Assembly (NCBI GenBank): GCA_946539175.1
Contig: CAMNHH010000039.1
Coordinates: 1-15,466 of the forward strand
Source: an uncultured Clostridia bacterium
Lineage (GTDB): Bacteria; Bacillota; Clostridia; Oscillospirales; Oscillospiraceae
DNA: 15,466 nucleotides
Direction of reading: 5' to 3'
Shown here piece after piece: positions 1 to 9,202 of this stretch; position 1 is the first letter of the stretch; each line of letters begins with the position of its first letter. Position numbers and translations under genes: made by a program. A model generated the notes under the pieces. It searched no databases. It was given only the letters and a program-made list of their open reading frames with translations, and was not told the origin of the DNA.

Positions 1-2060
<2,060 letters not shown>

Positions 2061-2067
<7 letters not shown>

Positions 2068-2430
2068 AAATATGAAAAAATGAAACAATGAAAGAATGAT
2101 TGTATTTTTCAAATCTCTGATTTGAAAAATGGATTTTGAATCGTCGCGGAGCGACACCGAAATTTTCCATTTTCCATTTTCAATTGCTTGGAGTAGCCCC
2201 CTTCGTCGTAGGGGCGGATGCCCACATCCGCCCTCGCTTGCAGGCAAAAATCGGTAGGTAGGGCCGATGTAGGCATCGGCCCCTACGGGCGACTATTCGA
2301 ATTGAAAATTAAAAATTGACAATTGAAAATGAAGGTATTTTTCATATTACAATATGAAAAATGGATTGAAATCGTCGCGGAGCGACACCGAAATTCTTTC
2401 ATTTTTTCATAGTTTCATTCTTTCATTCTC
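2061..2430. repeat. Palindromic mosaic intergenic repeat, possible MITE-like element
   Basis: This gene-free stretch between uvrA and rqcP is built from nested repeats. The ends (about 2063-2099 and 2393-2430) are imperfect inverted copies of an ATGAAA-rich sequence. Inside lie two direct repeats: a U-rich hairpin (2105-2129 and 2338-2361) followed by a shared unit with 25 identical bases (2140-2164 and 2371-2395). That unit contains a small GTCGC-GGA-GCGAC hairpin. The centre has two GC-rich palindromes, 2212-2233 (GGGCGGATG stem) and 2258-2286 (GTAGGG...CCGATG stem, one bulge). Similar GTAGGG palindromes are common between genes in Oscillospiraceae. No transposase is present, so any mobility would be in trans. 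The AT-rich composition contrasts with the GC-rich genes. I found no confident promoter here. Confidence 0.75.
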
Positions 2431-2442
2431 TGTGGAGGTATT

Positions 2443-2682
2443 ATGAGACTTGACAAATTTCTGAAGGTTTCCAGAATCATCAAGCGCCGCACCGTGGCCA
2501 ACGAGGCCTGCGACGCGGAGCGGGTGACGGTGAACGGCCGGCCCGCCAAGGCCAGCTATGACGTGAAGGTTGGCGACAGGCTCTCCATCCGCTTCGGGGA
2601 AAAGACCCTGAACGTGGAGGTGCTCCAGGTGGCGGAAACCGTCCGCAAGGACGACGCCGCCGGGATGTACCGGGAGATCTGA
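2443..2682 (+). CDS. rqcP: RqcP (YabO-type S4-domain RNA-binding protein)
   Basis: This 79-residue protein is almost entirely an S4 RNA-binding domain, starting MRLDKFLKVSRIIKRRT and continuing with the typical VTVNGRPAKASYDVKVGD strand-turn. It closely resembles Bacillus RqcP (formerly YabO, about 86 residues). In that family the protein binds the stalled 50S subunit with peptidyl-tRNA and works with RqcH to add C-terminal alanine tails during ribosome-associated quality control. The related Hsp15 family is the alternative, but the N-terminal motif and length fit RqcP better. A GGAGG site lies at 2434-2438, four bases before the ATG. It is the first gene of a + strand run; cls begins 17 bases after its stop, which suggests cotranscription. 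The promoter is not evident and may lie within the upstream repeat. Confidence 0.9.
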   Translation: MRLDKFLKVSRIIKRRTVANEACDAERVTVNGRPAKASYDVKVGDRLSIRFGEKTLNVEVLQVAETVRKDDAAGMYREI

Positions 2683-2699
2683 AGAAGGCGCGGCCAACG

Positions 2700-4226
2700 A
2701 TGAAATCCTTTCTGAAGCTGCTGTTCTCCCGGGTGGGCATGGTGTCCCTGGGCATATTGCTGCAGCTGTTCGTGCTGCTGTCCAGCCTGCTGTGGTTCCG
2801 GGAATACGAGCCCATGATCAATACGGTCAGCGGCGTGCTGGCCTGGGTTTTCGTGCTCTACATTCTGGCCCAGAAGGGGAACCCCGCCTACAAGATGGCC
2901 TGGCTCATTCTGATCCTGGGGCTGCCGGTGCTGGGCATCACCCTCTACGCCTTCTTCGGCGGCAGCCGCCTTTCCAAGCGCCTGCGGCGGAAGATGGCGG
3001 AGATCGACCGGGGCATGGAGCAGGCCCTGAGCCAGGAGGAAGGCGTGATGGGGGAGCTGGCCCTGCTGGACCCCGGCGCCGCCGTCCAGGCCCGCTATCT
3101 GCGGAACACGGTCCACTGCCCCGTGTACCGCAACACCGTCACGGATTATTACCCCTCCGGGGAGGCCTTCTTTGCACAGGTATTCCAAAGCCTGGAGGGG
3201 GCCAAGCGCAGCATCTATCTGGAATACTTCATTGTGGAGGAGGGGGAGATCTGGAACCGGGTGCTGGAGATCCTGATCCGGAAGGCCGCCCTGGGGGTGG
3301 ACGTCCGGCTGATCTACGACGACTTCGGCTGCATCCGCCGGCTCAGCGCCGACTATGAAAAGCGCATGGCGGAGCTGCGGATCCAGGCCCGGGCCTTCAA
3401 CCGCTTCATTCCCATTCTGAACTCCCGGCTCAACAACCGGGACCACCGGAAGCTGCTGCTGATCGACGGGGTGGAGGGCTTCACCGGCGGGGTGAACCTG
3501 GCGGACGAATACGCCAACCTGGGCAGGCAGCCCTTCGGCCGCTGGAAGGATGCGGGCATTCGCCTGCGGGGGGACGGGGTCTGGTCCATGACCGCCATGT
3601 TCCTGTCCATGTGGAACTACATCACCGAGGAAAAACGGGTGGATCCCAGGCCGGACTTCGGCACCGTGGCCGGGGCCGTGGGCTTTGTGCAGCCCTATCT
3701 GGACAGCCCGCTGGACGACGAGGCCGTGGGCCGCACGGTGTTTCTCAACATCATCGGCCGGGCCCGCCGCTACGTGTGGATCATGACGCCCTATCTGATC
3801 ATCGACGAGGCCATGGCGGAGGCCCTCACCAACGCCGCCAAGGCGGGCATCGACGTGCGGATCATCACCCCCGGCATCCCCGACAAGCCCTACGTCTATG
3901 AAATGACCCGGGCCAACTACGGCCCCCTGCTGGAGGGCAAGGTCCGGATCTTTGAGTACAGCCCCGGCTTCATCCACTCCAAGGTCTTCCTGTCCGACGA
4001 CGAGGCCGCCGCCGTGGGCACCGTGAATCTGGACTTCCGCAGCCTCTACCTCCACTTTGAGGACGGCGTCTGGCTCTACCGGGCGGGCTGCATGGGGGCC
4101 ATCCGGGCGGACTTCGACGAGACCTTCCCCCAGTGCCGGGAGGTGACCCTCTCGGACGCCAGGCAGGTCCACTTCTACCACCGGATCTACCGGGCCCTGC
4201 TGCGGCTGATCTCGCCCTTGATGTAG
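2700..4226 (+). CDS. cls: Cardiolipin synthase (phospholipase D family)
   Basis: Cardiolipin synthase condenses two phosphatidylglycerol molecules into cardiolipin and glycerol at the cytoplasmic membrane. The 508-residue length is usual for the bacterial Cls family. The N-terminus has two or three hydrophobic segments (about residues 8-30, 40-58 and 66-87), matching the family's membrane anchor. Two complete HxKxxxxD catalytic motifs are present: HRKLLLID from residue 249 and HSKVFLSD from residue 426, each followed by the expected glycine/asparagine strand (GGVNLADEY and GTVNLDFRS). It lies 17 bases after rqcP, with no terminator between them, and 45 bases before the EEP-family gene. No key residue is missing. 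A paralogue with another transphosphatidylase substrate cannot be excluded, but cardiolipin synthesis is by far the likeliest role. Confidence 0.95.
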   Translation: MKSFLKLLFSRVGMVSLGILLQLFVLLSSLLWFREYEPMINTVSGVLAWVFVLYILAQKGNPAYKMAWLILILGLPVLGITLYAFFGGSRLSKRLRRKMAEIDRGMEQALSQEEGVMGELALLDPGAAVQARYLRNTVHCPVYRNTVTDYYPSGEAFFAQVFQSLEGAKRSIYLEYFIVEEGEIWNRVLEILIRKAALGVDVRLIYDDFGCIRRLSADYEKRMAELRIQARAFNRFIPILNSRLNNRDHRKLLLIDGVEGFTGGVNLADEYANLGRQPFGRWKDAGIRLRGDGVWSMTAMFLSMWNYITEEKRVDPRPDFGTVAGAVGFVQPYLDSPLDDEAVGRTVFLNIIGRARRYVWIMTPYLIIDEAMAEALTNAAKAGIDVRIITPGIPDKPYVYEMTRANYGPLLEGKVRIFEYSPGFIHSKVFLSDDEAAAVGTVNLDFRSLYLHFEDGVWLYRAGCMGAIRADFDETFPQCREVTLSDARQVHFYHRIYRALLRLISPLM

Positions 4227-4271
4227 GCAATAGAAACGTAATAAACCGAAAGATATAGGAGGATTCCGAAC

Positions 4272-5357
4272 ATGAAGGTGCTGAAAAAGATCCTGTTGGC
4301 CCTGGCGATTGTTCTGGGGCTTGTCATCCTCTGCGCCGCGGGTCTGTTTACCTATCTGACCATCACCGAATACCGGCCCGAGCCGGTGGAGACCCTGGCG
4401 GCGGAGCCGCCTCTGAAGGCCGAGGCCGCCCCGACGGCCCTGGACAAGGACAGCTTTACCGTGCTGAGCTGGAACATCGGCTACTGCGGCCTGGGCAAGG
4501 AGAGCGACTTTTTTATGGACGGCGGCAGTCAGGTCCATCCCCTGAGTCAGGAGCTGGTGGCCAAGAACTTCAACGGCATCCGGGCGCTGATTCAGGCACA
4601 GAAGGCGGACTTCACCCTGCTGCAGGAGGTGGATTCCGACTCCGCCCGCAGCGGCGGCCTCAATCAGCCTATGAAGCTGCGGGAGAATCTGGCGGAGCAG
4701 AGCGACGCCTTCGCCTTGAATTTCTGCACCAAATTCGTGCCCTATCCCTGGCCCCCCATCGGGAAGGTGAACTCGGGGCTCCAGACCTTTTCCCGCTATC
4801 AGATCTCGGAGGCGACCCGCGTCAGCCTGCCCTGCCCCTTCTCCTGGCCCGTGTCCATGGTGAATCTCAAGCGCTGCCTGCTGGTGAGCCGGATCCCCCT
4901 GGCGGACTCCGACAGGGAGCTGGTGCTGGTGAACCTGCATCTGGAGGCCTACGACGACGGCGCGGGCAAGCTGGCCCAATCCAAACAGCTCCGGGAATTC
5001 CTGGAGCAGGAGTATCAGAAGGGCAACTACGTGCTGGCCGGCGGCGACTGGAACCAGATCTTCCCGGATTCGGAGCAGAATTACCCCAACAGCCACGGGG
5101 AGCTGTGGACCCCCGGCTATCTGGACCCGGCGGAGCTGGGGGAGGGATGGCACTACGTCTGGGACGACGCCGTCCCCACCTGCCGGCTGCTGAATCAGCC
5201 CTACGATCCCACCGACGCCGCCAACACCCAGTATTACGTGATCGACGGCTTCCTGGTCTCCCCCAATCTGCGGGTGGAGCAGGTGCGGACCCTGGACTGC
5301 GGCTTCGAGTTCAGCGACCACAACCCGGTGCTGCTGCGCCTGCGCATGGGGGAATAA
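4272..5357 (+). CDS. Membrane-anchored endonuclease/exonuclease/phosphatase (EEP) family protein
   Basis: This 361-residue protein has one N-terminal transmembrane helix (about residues 7-30) followed by an EEP (DNase I/sphingomyelinase-like) fold, so the catalytic domain is probably extracytoplasmic. Family motifs are visible in order: SWNIG at 66-70, LQEVD at 117-121 (metal-binding Glu), NLHLEA at 221-226, GGDWNQ at 257-262 (catalytic Asp/Asn), IDGFLVS at about 324-330 and SDHNPVLL from 348 (catalytic His pair). The active site looks complete. EEP members cleave phosphodiester bonds in nucleic acids, inositol phosphates or sphingolipids, and sequence alone does not give the substrate. A strong AGGAGG site sits at about 4257-4262. 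The location next to cls makes a membrane lipid or envelope phosphodiester a reasonable guess, but that is inference. Confidence 0.88.
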   Translation: MKVLKKILLALAIVLGLVILCAAGLFTYLTITEYRPEPVETLAAEPPLKAEAAPTALDKDSFTVLSWNIGYCGLGKESDFFMDGGSQVHPLSQELVAKNFNGIRALIQAQKADFTLLQEVDSDSARSGGLNQPMKLRENLAEQSDAFALNFCTKFVPYPWPPIGKVNSGLQTFSRYQISEATRVSLPCPFSWPVSMVNLKRCLLVSRIPLADSDRELVLVNLHLEAYDDGAGKLAQSKQLREFLEQEYQKGNYVLAGGDWNQIFPDSEQNYPNSHGELWTPGYLDPAELGEGWHYVWDDAVPTCRLLNQPYDPTDAANTQYYVIDGFLVSPNLRVEQVRTLDCGFEFSDHNPVLLRLRMGE

Positions 5358-5360
5358 GCG

Positions 5361-6104
5361 ATGAAACGATTGTTTCCTCTGCTGCTGATCCTTCTGCTGC
5401 TGGCGGGCTGCGGCCTGTTGGAGTCGGAGGAGCAGCTTCCCGAAGAGAGCTACGCCTACAGCGGCTACGCCGCGGAGACCGTGGACCCGCTGTTTCCCCA
5501 GGAAAAGCAGGTGGTGAAGACGGTCCTGTCCGCCGAGGGGGAGATCCCTCTGAGCAATCCCACCCGAAGCTACAGCTACCGGCTCCCCATGATCGACCTG
5601 GGGGGCGCCCAGGCCATGGGCATCAACCAGGAGCTGGAGGACCGCTTCGGCACCCTGATCCGCCAATCCCTGAAGGCGATGGAGGAATTTGACGCGCCCA
5701 TCCTGGAGCGGCTCAGCTACCGGAGCTTCACCTGGAAGGGCATTCTGACCCTGCGGGTGGACCGGCTGGACTGCGACGGGGCCAGCGTCACCGCCTATTA
5801 TACCGCCGCCGCGGACAGCGGCAACGCAGTCAGCGTCCGGGAGCTCTTTGACGCCGCCGGACTGACGGGGGAGCCGGAGACTCTGGTGAACCAGGCGGTG
5901 ACCGAGCTCTTTGTCCAGCGCTTCGGCGCCCTGGACGGAGCGGACGCCCAGTACACCACGGCGCTGAACCGGACCCTGGGAGCGCTGCAGCCCCTGAGCG
6001 CCAACCGGATGCATCTGACGGAGAACGGCGGCCTGGTGGCGGCGCTGGAGCTGTTCGATCCCAAGGGGGGCAGCAGCGTGGTGGAGCTGCCCCTGCGGGG
6101 CTGA
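5361..6104 (+). CDS. Predicted lipoprotein, possibly DUF3298/DUF4163-like
   Basis: This 247-residue protein has a classic lipoprotein signal: positively charged start, leucine-rich core and lipobox L-A-G-C with Cys at residue 17, so it should be anchored on the outer face of the membrane. The mature part contains a segment (YSYRLPMIDLGGAQAMGINQ) followed by alternating strand-like sequence and a later REL/LVNQAVTELF region. That pattern resembles the DUF4163/DUF3298 pair of Firmicute surface proteins such as RsiV-type domains, but I would not assign the family firmly. It starts three bases after the EEP gene stop and ends ten bases before the DUF1294 gene, so translation is likely coupled. 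No enzymatic motif is visible, and the function is unknown. Confidence 0.85.
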   Translation: MKRLFPLLLILLLLAGCGLLESEEQLPEESYAYSGYAAETVDPLFPQEKQVVKTVLSAEGEIPLSNPTRSYSYRLPMIDLGGAQAMGINQELEDRFGTLIRQSLKAMEEFDAPILERLSYRSFTWKGILTLRVDRLDCDGASVTAYYTAAADSGNAVSVRELFDAAGLTGEPETLVNQAVTELFVQRFGALDGADAQYTTALNRTLGALQPLSANRMHLTENGGLVAALELFDPKGGSSVVELPLRG

Positions 6105-6114
6105 GGGCGCCGCT

Positions 6115-6399
6115 ATGAGCGTGCCTGTATCCGCGGCCCTCTGCCTGTTGGGGATCAATCTGCTGAGCCTGCTGCTCTTCGGCCTGGACAAGCTGCTGGC
6201 CCGCCGGAAGCGCTGGCGGATCCCGGAGCTGAGCCTGCTGACGCTGAGCGTTCTGGGCGGCAGCATCGGCGCCATGGGGGGCATGGTGCTGTTCCGTCAT
6301 AAAACCGACGCCGGCGCCCATCCGGCCTTCGTCTGGGGCATCCCCGCAGTATTTTTGCTGGAGCTGGCGGCTCTGAGCTGGTGGGTGGTGAAGCCATGA
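6115..6399 (+). CDS. DUF1294 family small membrane protein
   Basis: This 94-residue protein carries the DUF1294 hallmarks: an N-terminal hydrophobic helix (about residues 5-24), the DK pair at 25-26, basic ARRKRWRIPE at 29-38, the glycine-rich GGSIGAMGG at 48-56, then FRHKT at 60-64 and a final hydrophobic helix (about 72-92). These are the conserved positions of the family, whose members are small integral membrane proteins of unknown function. Length is normal for a stand-alone DUF1294 protein. It starts ten bases after the lipoprotein gene, and its TGA stop overlaps the ATG of the next gene (ATGA), so it belongs to the same transcript. Confidence 0.9.
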   Translation: MSVPVSAALCLLGINLLSLLLFGLDKLLARRKRWRIPELSLLTLSVLGGSIGAMGGMVLFRHKTDAGAHPAFVWGIPAVFLLELAALSWWVVKP

Positions 6400-6857
6400 A
6401 GCATCCGAAGAAAATGCCCCCGGCCCGGCAGAAGCGGCTGATGCTGCTTTTGGCGGCCCTTGCCCTGGTGCTGATCCTGCTGGCGGGCTGGCTGATCTGG
6501 ACGCTGCTCTCCTCCCTGTCCGCCCCGGCCCGGGAGCAGGGGGAGCTGGAGCCCTACCTGGCGGAGCATTGGACCGTCTTTCAGCTCCGCTCCTGGGACC
6601 CGGACAGCGGCGCCCTGGAGCTGGACTACCCCCTCCGCTTCAGCTATGAGCAGATGGAGAAGTACGGCGCCCGGCTGGAGGAGCTGCAGGCCCTGCCTGC
6701 CGGGAACCTGGAGACGGTGGCCGCCCTGAAAACGGCAGCCTTCGAATCCGTAGGGGTCAGGATCAAGGCCGTTACGCTCCGCGGCGTCAGCTCCGACGGG
6801 CAAATCGCCTATACCGTTTCCCCGGACGGCAGCGTGGCCGCCTGCTGGGATCCGTAA
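6396..6857 (+). CDS. Small membrane-anchored protein of unknown function
   Basis: I do not recognise this 153-residue protein. It has a basic N-terminus (MKHPKKMPPARQKR), one strong hydrophobic segment (about residues 15-39) and a soluble domain of about 110 residues that should lie outside the membrane. The ATG at 6396 was chosen because it overlaps the preceding stop as ATGA, the usual coupling arrangement; a GTG at 6381 in the same frame would add five residues and lie well inside the upstream gene. The soluble part has a helical EQMEKYGARLEELQALPAG stretch and a C-terminal strand-rich end (IAYTVSPDGSVAACW). It is the last gene of the run, and an intrinsic terminator begins seven bases after its stop. 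Confidence 0.75.
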   Translation: MKHPKKMPPARQKRLMLLLAALALVLILLAGWLIWTLLSSLSAPAREQGELEPYLAEHWTVFQLRSWDPDSGALELDYPLRFSYEQMEKYGARLEELQALPAGNLETVAALKTAAFESVGVRIKAVTLRGVSSDGQIAYTVSPDGSVAACWDP

Positions 6858-6861
6858 CAGA

Positions 6862-6903
6862 AAACGCCTCCGCGGGCTTCCTGCCTGCGGAGGCGTATTT
6901 TCT
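6862..6903. terminator. Bidirectional intrinsic terminator
   Basis: A perfect 10-bp stem (ACGCCTCCGC at 6864-6873 with GCGGAGGCGT at 6887-6896) encloses a 13-base loop. On the + strand it is followed by ATTTTCTT, and on the - strand by TTTCTG, so it can end both the rqcP-cls run and transcripts reading out of htpG from the other side. Confidence 0.85.
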
Positions 6904-6935
6904 TGCTTTGCGATTCGGCTTTATACTAATATTTG

Positions 6936-7100
6936 ATTAAAATGTTAAAAACATTTTAATCCGGCATCCACGTTTGTGGATGCCGCCCTGGGCAAAGCCC
7001 AGGGAAATATGACGTACAATATCTATTTTTGCAAATCCATCTGGATTTGCAAACCGCGGCGTCGCCGCGGTTCATGAAACGGTTGTTAACCGTTTCATGA
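6936..7100. repeat. Array of six consecutive perfect hairpins behind htpG
   Basis: Six inverted repeats with perfect stems lie almost end to end: 6936-6960 (11-bp stem, loop AAA), 6963-6984 (9 bp, loop GTTT), 6986-7004 (8 bp, loop AAA), 7028-7053 (12 bp, loop TC), 7052-7072 (9 bp, loop GTC) and 7072-7100 (13 bp, loop GTT). The stems differ in sequence and base composition, so this is not one repeat copied six times. None has a proper U-tract on either strand. With the nearest terminator at 6862-6903, the array would be transcribed as a structured 3' UTR of htpG. Nothing in the stretch looks coding. Confidence 0.8.
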
Positions 7101-7110
7101 AGAAATAGTA

Positions 7111-9012
7111 TTACAGCAGGGAGCAGATCAGCTCCGTGTAGGCCTGGGCGTCCTCAATGGGCAGATCCGCCAGGATCAGACCCTGGGCGTAGAGCACCTG
7201 GGCGTACTGCTTGGCCTTCTCCGGGTCCTCCGTGATGAGGGCCTTCAGCTTCTGCACCGCGGGATGCTCCGGGTTCAGCCGCAGCACCTTCTCCACGGGC
7301 ATGGCCATCTCGGGATTCATGCGCTTGAAGTACTTCTCCATCTCGAAGCTCATGCCGCCCTCCGGCACCAGGCAGACGGGGTGCTTGCCCAGATCGGTGG
7401 AGACCTCCGCCCGGACGATCTTCCCCTCCAGGGCGGTCTTCAGGAAGTCCAGCCCCTCCTTCCAGTCGGCTGCGGCGGTCTCGGCGGCCTTCTTTTCCTC
7501 CTCGGAGCTGAGATCCAGATCGTCGGTGGCCAGGTTGCGGAAGTCCTTCTCCATGTAGTTCATCAGGGTGCGGGGCACGAACTCGTCCACGTCCTCGGTC
7601 ATGAACAGCACGTCGAAGCCCTTCTCCTGGAGCCGCTGGTACTGGGGCAGCTGGGAAAGGCGGGCGTTGCTCTCGCCGGCGGCGAAGTAGATGTGCTTCT
7701 GCGCCTCGGGCATGGCTTCCACGTACTCCTTCAGCGTCACCAGCTTCTGTTCCTTGGCGGACCAGAACAGCAGCAGCTCCTGCAGGGCGTCCTTGTGCAT
7801 GCCGTAGTCGGAGACCACGCCGTACTTCAGCTGGCGGCCGAAGGCGGCGAAGAACTTCTCGTAGTCCTCCCGGCGGTCCTTCTGCATGCTCAGCAGCTCC
7901 TGCTTGATCTTCTTCTCCAGGTTGCCGGAGATGATGGCCAGCTGCCGGTTGTGCTGCAGCATCTCCCGGCTGATGTTCAGACTCAGATCGGCGGTGTCCA
8001 CCACGCCCCGGACGAAGCGGAAGTAGTCGGGCACCAGATCCTCGCAGTGCTCCATGATCAGCACGCCGGAGGAGTAGAGCTGCAGGCCCTTCTTGTAGTC
8101 CTTGGTGTAGAAGTCATAGGGGGCCTTGGCGGGGATGTAGAGCAGGGCCTTGTAGTTGACGGCGCCCTCCACGCTGATGGGGATGTGGGCCAGGGGCTTT
8201 TCGTAGTCAAAGAACTTGTCCTTGTAGAAGCCGTCGTACTCCTCGTCGGTCACGTCCTTCTTGGCCTTCAGCCACACGGGCACCATGGAGTTCAGGGTGG
8301 TCAGCTCGGTGTAGCTCTCCCACTCGGGCTCCTTGTCCTGGTCCTCGCCCTCGGCCTTGGGCTTCTGGCGGCTCTTCTCCATCTCCATGCGGATGGGGTA
8401 GCGGATGTAATCGGAGTATTTCTTCACCAGATTCTGCAGCTCGTACTGCTCCAAAAAGCGGGAGAACTTCTCGTCCTCGCTGTCCGCCTTCAGCTTCAGG
8501 ATCACCTCGGTGCCCACGGTGGTCTTCTCGCAGGGGGAGATGGTGTAGCCGTCGGCCCCGGAGGACTGCCACATCCAGGCCTCGGTCTCGCCGTACTTCT
8601 TAGACAGCACGGTGACGGTGTCCGCCACCATAAAGGCGGAGTAGAAGCCCACGCCGAACTGGCCGATGATGTCCACGTCCTGCTGGTCCTTGTCCAGCTC
8701 CTGCTTGAACTGGAGGGAGCCGCTCTTGGCGATGGTGCCCAGATTCTGCTCCATCTCCTCCCGGCTCATGCCGATGCCGTTGTCGGAGACGGTGAGCAGT
8801 CTCAGCTTTTTGTCAACCCGCAGGTCAATGGCAAAATCCTCCCGGTTCAGCCCCACGTTCTGATCCGTCAACGCCAGATAGGCCAGCTTGTCGATGGCGT
8901 CGCTGGCGTTGGAGATCAGCTCCCGCAGGAAGATCTCCTGGTGGGTGTAGATGGAATTGATCATCATGTCCAAAAGACGCTTGGACTCCGCCTTAAATTG
9001 CTTTTTCGACAT
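7111..9012 (-). CDS. htpG: HtpG, Hsp90-family molecular chaperone
   Basis: HtpG is the bacterial Hsp90, a cytoplasmic homodimeric ATP-driven chaperone. The N-terminal GHKL ATPase domain shows ELISNASDAIDKL (metal-binding Glu/Asn), DNGIGM and GQFGVGFYSAFMVAD (ATP lid). The middle and C-terminal dimerisation domains are complete, and 633 residues is the usual length. The ATG at 9012 (MSKKQFKAES) was chosen over an in-frame GTG at 9021: family members start at this point, and the purine-rich GAAAAAGAGTG upstream is correctly placed only for the ATG. A promoter and CIRCE operator lie directly upstream, so repression by HrcA is expected. The gene stands alone, with a terminator-like hairpin only about 210 bases beyond its stop, past the hairpin array. 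Confidence 0.97.
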   Translation of the reverse strand: MSKKQFKAESKRLLDMMINSIYTHQEIFLRELISNASDAIDKLAYLALTDQNVGLNREDFAIDLRVDKKLRLLTVSDNGIGMSREEMEQNLGTIAKSGSLQFKQELDKDQQDVDIIGQFGVGFYSAFMVADTVTVLSKKYGETEAWMWQSSGADGYTISPCEKTTVGTEVILKLKADSEDEKFSRFLEQYELQNLVKKYSDYIRYPIRMEMEKSRQKPKAEGEDQDKEPEWESYTELTTLNSMVPVWLKAKKDVTDEEYDGFYKDKFFDYEKPLAHIPISVEGAVNYKALLYIPAKAPYDFYTKDYKKGLQLYSSGVLIMEHCEDLVPDYFRFVRGVVDTADLSLNISREMLQHNRQLAIISGNLEKKIKQELLSMQKDRREDYEKFFAAFGRQLKYGVVSDYGMHKDALQELLLFWSAKEQKLVTLKEYVEAMPEAQKHIYFAAGESNARLSQLPQYQRLQEKGFDVLFMTEDVDEFVPRTLMNYMEKDFRNLATDDLDLSSEEEKKAAETAAADWKEGLDFLKTALEGKIVRAEVSTDLGKHPVCLVPEGGMSFEMEKYFKRMNPEMAMPVEKVLRLNPEHPAVQKLKALITEDPEKAKQYAQVLYAQGLILADLPIEDAQAYTELICSLL

Positions 9013-9045
9013 ACGTATCACTCTTTTTCATATAATGTTATAGGC

Positions 9046-9072
9046 TTAGCACTCTTTTATCTTGAGTGCTAA
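9046..9072. promoter_or_regulatory. CIRCE operator (HrcA binding site) of htpG
   Basis: The sequence TTAGCACTC, nine bases, then GAGTGCTAA matches the CIRCE consensus exactly. The dyad extends to a 15-bp inverted repeat (9040-9054 with 9064-9078). It overlaps the expected transcription start of htpG, just downstream of the -10 box, which is the classical position for HrcA repression relieved by heat or misfolded protein. Confidence 0.95.
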
Positions 9073-9076
9073 GCCT

Positions 9077-9104
9077 ATTATAGCAGGCTTTTTCCAAAAT
9101 GCAA
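9077..9104 (-). promoter_or_regulatory. htpG promoter
   Basis: On the - strand a perfect -10 TATAAT (9077-9082) is preceded by TGC, an extended -10 motif, with a weak -35 TTGCAT (9099-9104) 16 bases upstream. The start site would fall around 9070, inside the CIRCE element. Confidence 0.8.
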
Positions 9105-9156
9105 GCCCGAATTGCAATATTAACAAACTGTTCATACGGAACTCCCCGGGACGGCG

Positions 9157-9188
9157 AAAAGGGGAGCCGCGGATTCCTCCGCGGCTCC
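9157..9188 (-). terminator. Terminator of the parvulin-type foldase gene
   Basis: A perfect 10-bp stem (GGAGCCGCGG at 9163-9172 with CCGCGGCTCC at 9179-9188, six-base loop) is followed on the - strand by CCTTTTC. It lies 15 bases beyond the stop codon of the foldase gene and separates it from the htpG promoter. Confidence 0.8.
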
Positions 9189-9202
9189 GCCGACTCGTCA
9201 AT

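Noticed and set aside
2316..2341. TTGACA with TATTTT upstream of rqcP as a promoter
   Set aside because: The spacing is only 14 bases and the boxes lie in repeat sequence. No correctly spaced -10 was found, so I did not call a promoter.
2556..6284. A 1242-codon open frame on the - strand, antisense to cls and the following genes
   Set aside because: It is opposite five well-supported genes, is rich in the Gln/His/Pro/Gly pattern made by reading GC-rich codons in antisense, and has no recognisable domain. GC-biased third positions explain its length.
6936..7100. CRISPR array reading of the hairpin cluster
   Set aside because: There is no repeated unit with spacers of constant length. Each palindrome has a different sequence, and no cas gene is nearby.
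7072..7100. The hairpin nearest the htpG stop as its terminator
   Set aside because: The 13-bp stem is followed on the - strand by ACCGCGG, not by a run of T. The first proper terminator in that direction is at 6862-6903.
9031..9036. TATAAT on the + strand between htpG and CIRCE
   Set aside because: No -35 box lies at a suitable distance and no gene follows on the + strand. It is a chance match in AT-rich promoter DNA.
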